Assembly (NCBI GenBank): GCA_963800255.1
Contig: CAWDAK010000011.1
Coordinates: 186,001-250,000 of the forward strand
DNA: 64,000 bases
From: DATFVA01 sp963800255
GTDB taxonomy: Bacteria; Bacteroidota; Ignavibacteria; Ignavibacteriales; Ignavibacteriaceae
Direction of reading: 5' to 3'
A program made the translations under genes and the position numbers. Positions 59,984 through 64,000 of the stretch are shown here, in pieces. The notes under the pieces were generated by a model. That model worked only from the letters and a program-made list of their open reading frames with translations. It did not search any database and was not told the origin of the DNA. The stretch's first letter is position 1. Every line of letters starts with the position of its first letter.

Positions 59984-62606
59984 ATGAACAAAGAAAAAGA
60001 ACGCCTTAAGGAACATTCAAAAAGGGAGAAGGATTGGAAATTGTGGGGACCATATATGAGCGAGAGACAATGGGGAACAGTAAGGGAGGATTACAGCGCT
60101 AATGGTGATGCCTGGAATTATACAACTCACGATCACTCAAGAAGTATTGCCTACAGATGGGGGGAGGAAGGTATAGCAGGTATATGCGATAGGAAACAGG
60201 TTCTCTGCTTTTCCACTGCTTTCTGGAATGGTAAAGATCCTATTTTAAAGGAAAGCTTCTTCGGATTATCAGGTCCCCGGGGAAATCACGGCGAGGATGT
60301 AAAAGAATATTACTACTACCTGGATAACGTACCCACGCATTCCTATATGAAAATGCTGTATAAATATCCGCAGGATGAATATCCTTACAAGGTGCTGGAC
60401 GATGAAAACAAAAAAAGAGACAGAAAAGACCGTGAGTTTGAGCTTATTGATACCGGAATATTTTCGGACGACAGGTATTTTGATATTTTTATTGAGTACG
60501 CAAAGAAAGGTCCCCGCGATATCCTTATAAAGATTACAGCTCATAACCGGGGAGATGAAGCAGCCGTACTTCATCTCATTCCCCAGATATGGTTTAGAAA
60601 TACCTGGGCCTGGGGCTATGACGATTACAAACCCAGCCTCACAGAAACCGGCAGGCATTTAATAGAAGCTGACCATAAAAGTCTTGGACGCTATTTTCTG
60701 TATTCTGAAAACGGTGATCTGCTCTTCTGCGATAATGAAACCAACGTTGAGAGGTTTTACGGCCAGGTTAATAAAACCAGGGTAAAAGACGGTATAAATG
60801 ATTTTATTGTTAACGGTGATTCCGGAGGTATAGAACCTGGAAAAGAAGGTACCAAAGCAGCAATAGTTTATAAAACTGAAATTAAAGGAAAATCAAGTAA
60901 AGTCCTGCGTTTAAGGTTAACCCGGGATAAGCAGAAGGATTTTCTTTCTGACTTCGATTTTATATTCGAAGAAAAGATAAAGGAGGCGGACGACTTTTAT
61001 AATGACATCCAGAAAAATACCGCGGATAAAGAGAGAAAGGAAATTCAAAGGCAGGCTTTCGCAGGGATGCTCTGGAATAAGCAATACTATCATTTCGATA
61101 TCTCAAGATGGCTTAGAGGGGACCCGGCTCAGCCCGAACCTCCGGAAGAAAGGTTATCCGGCAGAAACAGCGATTGGATTCATCTGAATAATGAAGATGT
61201 TATTTCTGTACCTGACAAATGGGAGTATCCATGGTATGCTTCCTGGGACCTGGCTTTTCATTGTATACCCATAGCTCTCATCGATCCGGATCTGGCAAAA
61301 AAACAGCTGATGCTTCTAACGCGGGAATGGTATATGCATCCCAACGGTGAACTCCCTGCTTATGAATGGAACTTCTCTGATGCCAATCCTCCTCTTCACG
61401 CTTACGCCGCATGGCGTGTATTTAAAATTGACGAAAAGATATCAGGTAAAAAAGATATTTTATTCCTTGAATCAGTCTTCCATAAGCTGCTGCTTAACTT
61501 CACCTGGTGGGTGAACCGGAAAGATGCGCAGAACAGGAATATCTTTCAGGGAGGATTCTTAGGGTTAGATAATATAGGGATCTTTGACAGGAGTTCAGGA
61601 CTCCCGGGATATGGACGGGTTGAGCAGGCAGATGCCACAAGCTGGATGGCTATGTACTGTCTGAACCTGATGAGAATTTCAATCGAACTTGCCGGCAGCA
61701 ATCCTTCATACCAGGATATGGCTTCAAAGTTCTTTCAGCATTTCCTTTATATTGCAGGTGCAATGGCTAACATTGGCGGCCGGGGTATTAATTTGTGGAA
61801 TGAAGAAGATGAATTTTTTTATGATGTCCTTTACCTGGATAAGAAATTTGATAAGCAGATTAAGATCCGTTCCATGGTCGGCCTTATTCCTTTGTTCGCA
61901 GTAGAGGTTCTGGAACCTGACCTTGTGAACACGTTACCGGAATTTTCAGAAAGACTTTCCTGGTTCTTAAACTACCGTAAAGATCTTGCTTCACTTGTTT
62001 CCCGCTGGCATCTTCCGGGCAAGGGTGAACGCAGACTTCTCTCACTGCTGAGGGGACATAGAATGAAACAACTTTTATATAGAATGCTTGATGACACAGA
62101 ATTTCTATCAGGATATGGAGTAAGATCTCTCTCCAAATATTACAAAGACCATCCATATTCCTTAAGTCTAGGGAATAACTCATACGCAATTAACTACGAA
62201 CCTGCCGAGGCAGAAACCGGTTTATTCGGAGGGAACTCAAATTGGCGGGGTCCCGTCTGGTTTCCCGTAAATTTCCTTATTATTGAATCGCTTCAGCGTT
62301 TCCATCATTATTATGGTGATGAATTCAAGGTTGAGTACCCAACCGGGTCAGAAAAGTATTATACCTTGCAGGAAATAGCTACCGAGCTGGCGGAAAGATT
62401 AATAAAATTATTTACAAGAAACTCTGAAGGCAAAAGGGCCTATTTACGGAGAGAACGATAAATTTCAGAATGATCCCCATTTCAAGGATTATATCCTGTT
62501 TTACGAATATTTTAACGGTGATACGGGTGAAGGACTGGGGGCATCCCACCAGACCGGATGGACCGGTCTGATTGCAAAACTTCTTCAGCCGCGTGAAAAG
62601 GAATAG
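59984..62606 (+). CDS. Family 63-like glycoside hydrolase (frameshift near 3' end)
   Basis: A cytoplasmic (no signal peptide) glucosidase of about 873 residues after correction. It begins KDWKLWGPYMSERQWGTVREDYS. The (alpha/alpha)6 catalytic barrel has WEYPWYASWDLAFHCIPIAL, GELPAYEWNFSDANPPLHAYA, GVRSLSKYYKDHPY, and GGNSNWRGPVWFPVNFLIIESL. One extra G at 62436-62438 stops the frame at 62461. Removing it continues KRPIYGENDKFQNDPHFKDY to GASHQTGWTGLIAKLLQP and TAG at 62606. Bacterial relatives act on glucosylated small molecules such as mannosylglycerate or glucosylglycerate, or on oligosaccharides; specificity here is unknown. Confidence 0.9.
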
Positions 62607-62766
62607 AAGCAGGGAAACCTGCAGTTGTCCGGCAACGCTCTCCTGACTAAAAAACGTTAAGGGAGAAAAAGATATAACTTTGGAATGTTATGAAGATTTA
62701 AAATCCTCATAAATTATCCAGTAAATCGTTTCCAGGGAATAACAGGAATGCGTTCCCCTACATTCC

Positions 62767-63009
62767 TTATTTTTTCTCTTCCTTTTTTGTATTTTCTGCG
62801 TCAGAAGCCAATCTTAACAGCTTTCTGAAATGAGCCATCTTATCTTTATCAGACATCAAAGATTTATGTTTAAATCTTTTGACAACCTGGCTCAATTTTA
62901 TTTCCCCCTGGCCTCCGTGCTGTGATCTCCTGCTAAGGTAATCCTTCAGGATCCTCACTTGCTCCGAGGTCGGTTTGTTAGTTAGGTTTATCTTGGGCAT
63001 AGTGCTCAT
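62767..63009 (-). CDS. Small basic hypothetical protein
   Basis: About 80 residues from the ATG at 63009 (MSTMPKINLTNKPTSEQVRI); an ATG at 63000 and a TTG at 63015 are alternatives. The protein is rich in Lys/Arg/Gln, predicted helical, with KPTSEQVRILKDYLSRRS and FKHKSLMSDKDKMAHFRKLL. There is no clear ribosome-binding site and no recognised family. It stands alone between the GH63 and GH15 genes. The basic composition is compatible with nucleic-acid binding, but nothing specific supports that. Confidence 0.45.
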   Translation of the reverse strand: MSTMPKINLTNKPTSEQVRILKDYLSRRSQHGGQGEIKLSQVVKRFKHKSLMSDKDKMAHFRKLLRLASDAENTKKEEKK

Positions 63010-63203
63010 CAACAATTAATTATTATCTTTATTTATATGTCTGAGTAGGGGGTAATTTGCGCTATGTAAAAGTAATTACATCAGCAAATAAAAACAAGTA
63101 TTGTATAATAAAACTGAACATTTAAAGAATTTTTGTAGAACCTCCTATCCGGATCACAAATTATAACAATTTTGGGGATTAAAAGGTTCCCCGGCGATAA
63201 AAA

Positions 63204-64000
63204 TTAGCCCTTATTTCCAAATCTGTTAATGTAATACGCTGACATTACAAGTCCAAGATGGGAAAAAGCCTGGGGATAGTTCCCAACGTATTCCCCGGAA
63301 TCTGCATCAATCTGCTCTGAAATCAACCCTGTGCTGCTGAGGTATTTCTCAAAAGATTTGAAAAATGAGGAAGATTTGTCTATCTGCTTCATTATAGCCA
63401 AAGCGGAAATGTACCAATATATGCAGAGAATGAAAGAGCTGTCTTCTCCTTTCAGTCCATCATCAGTCCGGTAGCGGAATATAAAAAGTTTGTTTTTATT
63501 AAGTTCCTTATAGGTATTATCCATTATTTTTTGAGTAATGTCGTCATCCCGGTCAAGGAACTGGACAAGTACGAACATAAAATTAGTGGCATCAACATTA
63601 TTTCCTCCGGCATACTGCATCAGGTTTTCTCTTTTTGCATCGTAGCAGTTTTCCCAGATCCAGTTATAGATTTCCGCGCGAAGTTCTCTTAAATCGTCAG
63701 TCTCTTCTTTTGTCAGTCCAAGGTCATCCTTCAATTTCAAGGCTCTGTCAATTCCGACCCAGCACATCACTTTGCTGTACGTGTAATGATATTGGTGACC
63801 CCTTACCTCCCATATCCCGCTGTCGACGTCCTTCCACTTAAGCTTAATTTTTTCCACAAGCGACATAATCGCCCTTTTATCCAATATGATATTGTCTTTC
63901 TGATTCTTAGCCATAAAATAATGTGCGTCAATCAGGGTGCCGTATACATCAAGCTGCAGCTGGTTGGTGGCATTATTTCCTATCCTTACCGGAGTTGAAT
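63204..64000 (-). CDS. Family 15 glucoamylase/trehalase-like hydrolase, N-terminal part beyond the window
   Basis: The open frame runs off the right edge; the ATG at 63914 is internal. The visible ~265 residues are the C-terminal half of a GH15 (alpha/alpha)6 barrel: VRIGNNATNQLQLDVYGTLIDAHYF at the edge, then DSGIWEVRGHQYHYTYSKVMCWVGIDRALKL (the catalytic-acid region), EDSSFILCIYWYISALA and GNYPQAFSHLGLVMSAYYIN. GH15 enzymes of this bacterial subgroup hydrolyse alpha-glucans or trehalose from the non-reducing end. It is convergent with GH63, and together with GlgE/TreS it suggests active alpha-glucan/trehalose turnover. Confidence 0.9.
   Translation of the reverse strand, partial: STPVRIGNNATNQLQLDVYGTLIDAHYFMAKNQKDNIILDKRAIMSLVEKIKLKWKDVDSGIWEVRGHQYHYTYSKVMCWVGIDRALKLKDDLGLTKEETDDLRELRAEIYNWIWENCYDAKRENLMQYAGGNNVDATNFMFVLVQFLDRDDDITQKIMDNTYKELNKNKLFIFRYRTDDGLKGEDSSFILCIYWYISALAIMKQIDKSSSFFKSFEKYLSSTGLISEQIDADSGEYVGNYPQAFSHLGLVMSAYYINRFGNKG

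Overview
The window looks like a chromosome segment from an uncultured member of the Ignavibacteria (Bacteroidota/Chlorobiota lineage). This is inferred from the C-terminal sorting domains that follow the QNYPNPFNPTT motif, from the housekeeping gene order yggS-divIVA-punA-ileS-traR/dksA-lspA-lspA-rluD, and from many two-domain secreted proteins typical of that group. No rRNA or tRNA genes were seen, and no recognisable insertion sequence, phage or CRISPR array.

Layout. At 0-5 kb lie a sensor-kinase fragment, miaA, a family 2 glycosyltransferase and a GlcD-like FAD oxidase. At 5-18 kb, on the minus strand, are a YgjP-type metallopeptidase, cysS, an octaheme hydroxylamine-oxidoreductase-like cytochrome with a membrane partner, and the cell-growth/translation operon (yggS, divIVA, punA, ileS, a DksA-type regulator, two lspA genes, rluD). 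At 18-20 kb are pta, a small membrane protein and an exported glutathione peroxidase. At 20.7-26 kb glgE and a treS-maltokinase fusion form the GlgE pathway, which turns trehalose into alpha-glucan through maltose and maltose-1-phosphate. At 26-28.8 kb are a DUF4097 lipoprotein, a TPM-domain gene and an acyl-ACP thioesterase. At 28.9-37.9 kb three tandem paralogous secreted beta-helix/Ig-like/discoidin proteins carry T9SS sorting domains. At 38.9-46.2 kb is an A+T-rich surface-polysaccharide cluster (flippase, two tandem GT2 enzymes, polymerase/ligase, GT4, and a protein with a dimethylformamidase-like domain). At 46.4-51.3 kb are a small conserved-looking protein, an MGDG-synthase-like transferase, an exported MEMO-family protein and a DUF5916 outer-membrane protein. 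At 52-64 kb is a carbohydrate region: GH38 alpha-mannosidase, a CgeB-like transferase, a ribose-type ABC transporter, and GH63 and GH15 glycosidases.

Genes working together. Much of the window concerns sugars: intracellular trehalose/alpha-glucan turnover, polysaccharide export, secreted or periplasmic glycan recognition and cleavage, and sugar uptake. The cytochrome and its eight-helix partner look like a separate respiratory module for nitrogen compounds or general electron transfer. The partner has an internal duplication that keeps two histidines per half.

Data quality. At least twelve otherwise intact genes or gene parts are interrupted by single-base indels, mostly one extra base in a short run of identical bases. 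Two of these genes (cysS, ileS) are essential. Many more indels fall in the near-identical 5' halves of two of the T9SS paralogues. I read most of these as sequencing or polishing errors. Each affected gene is annotated as one span, with the break located.
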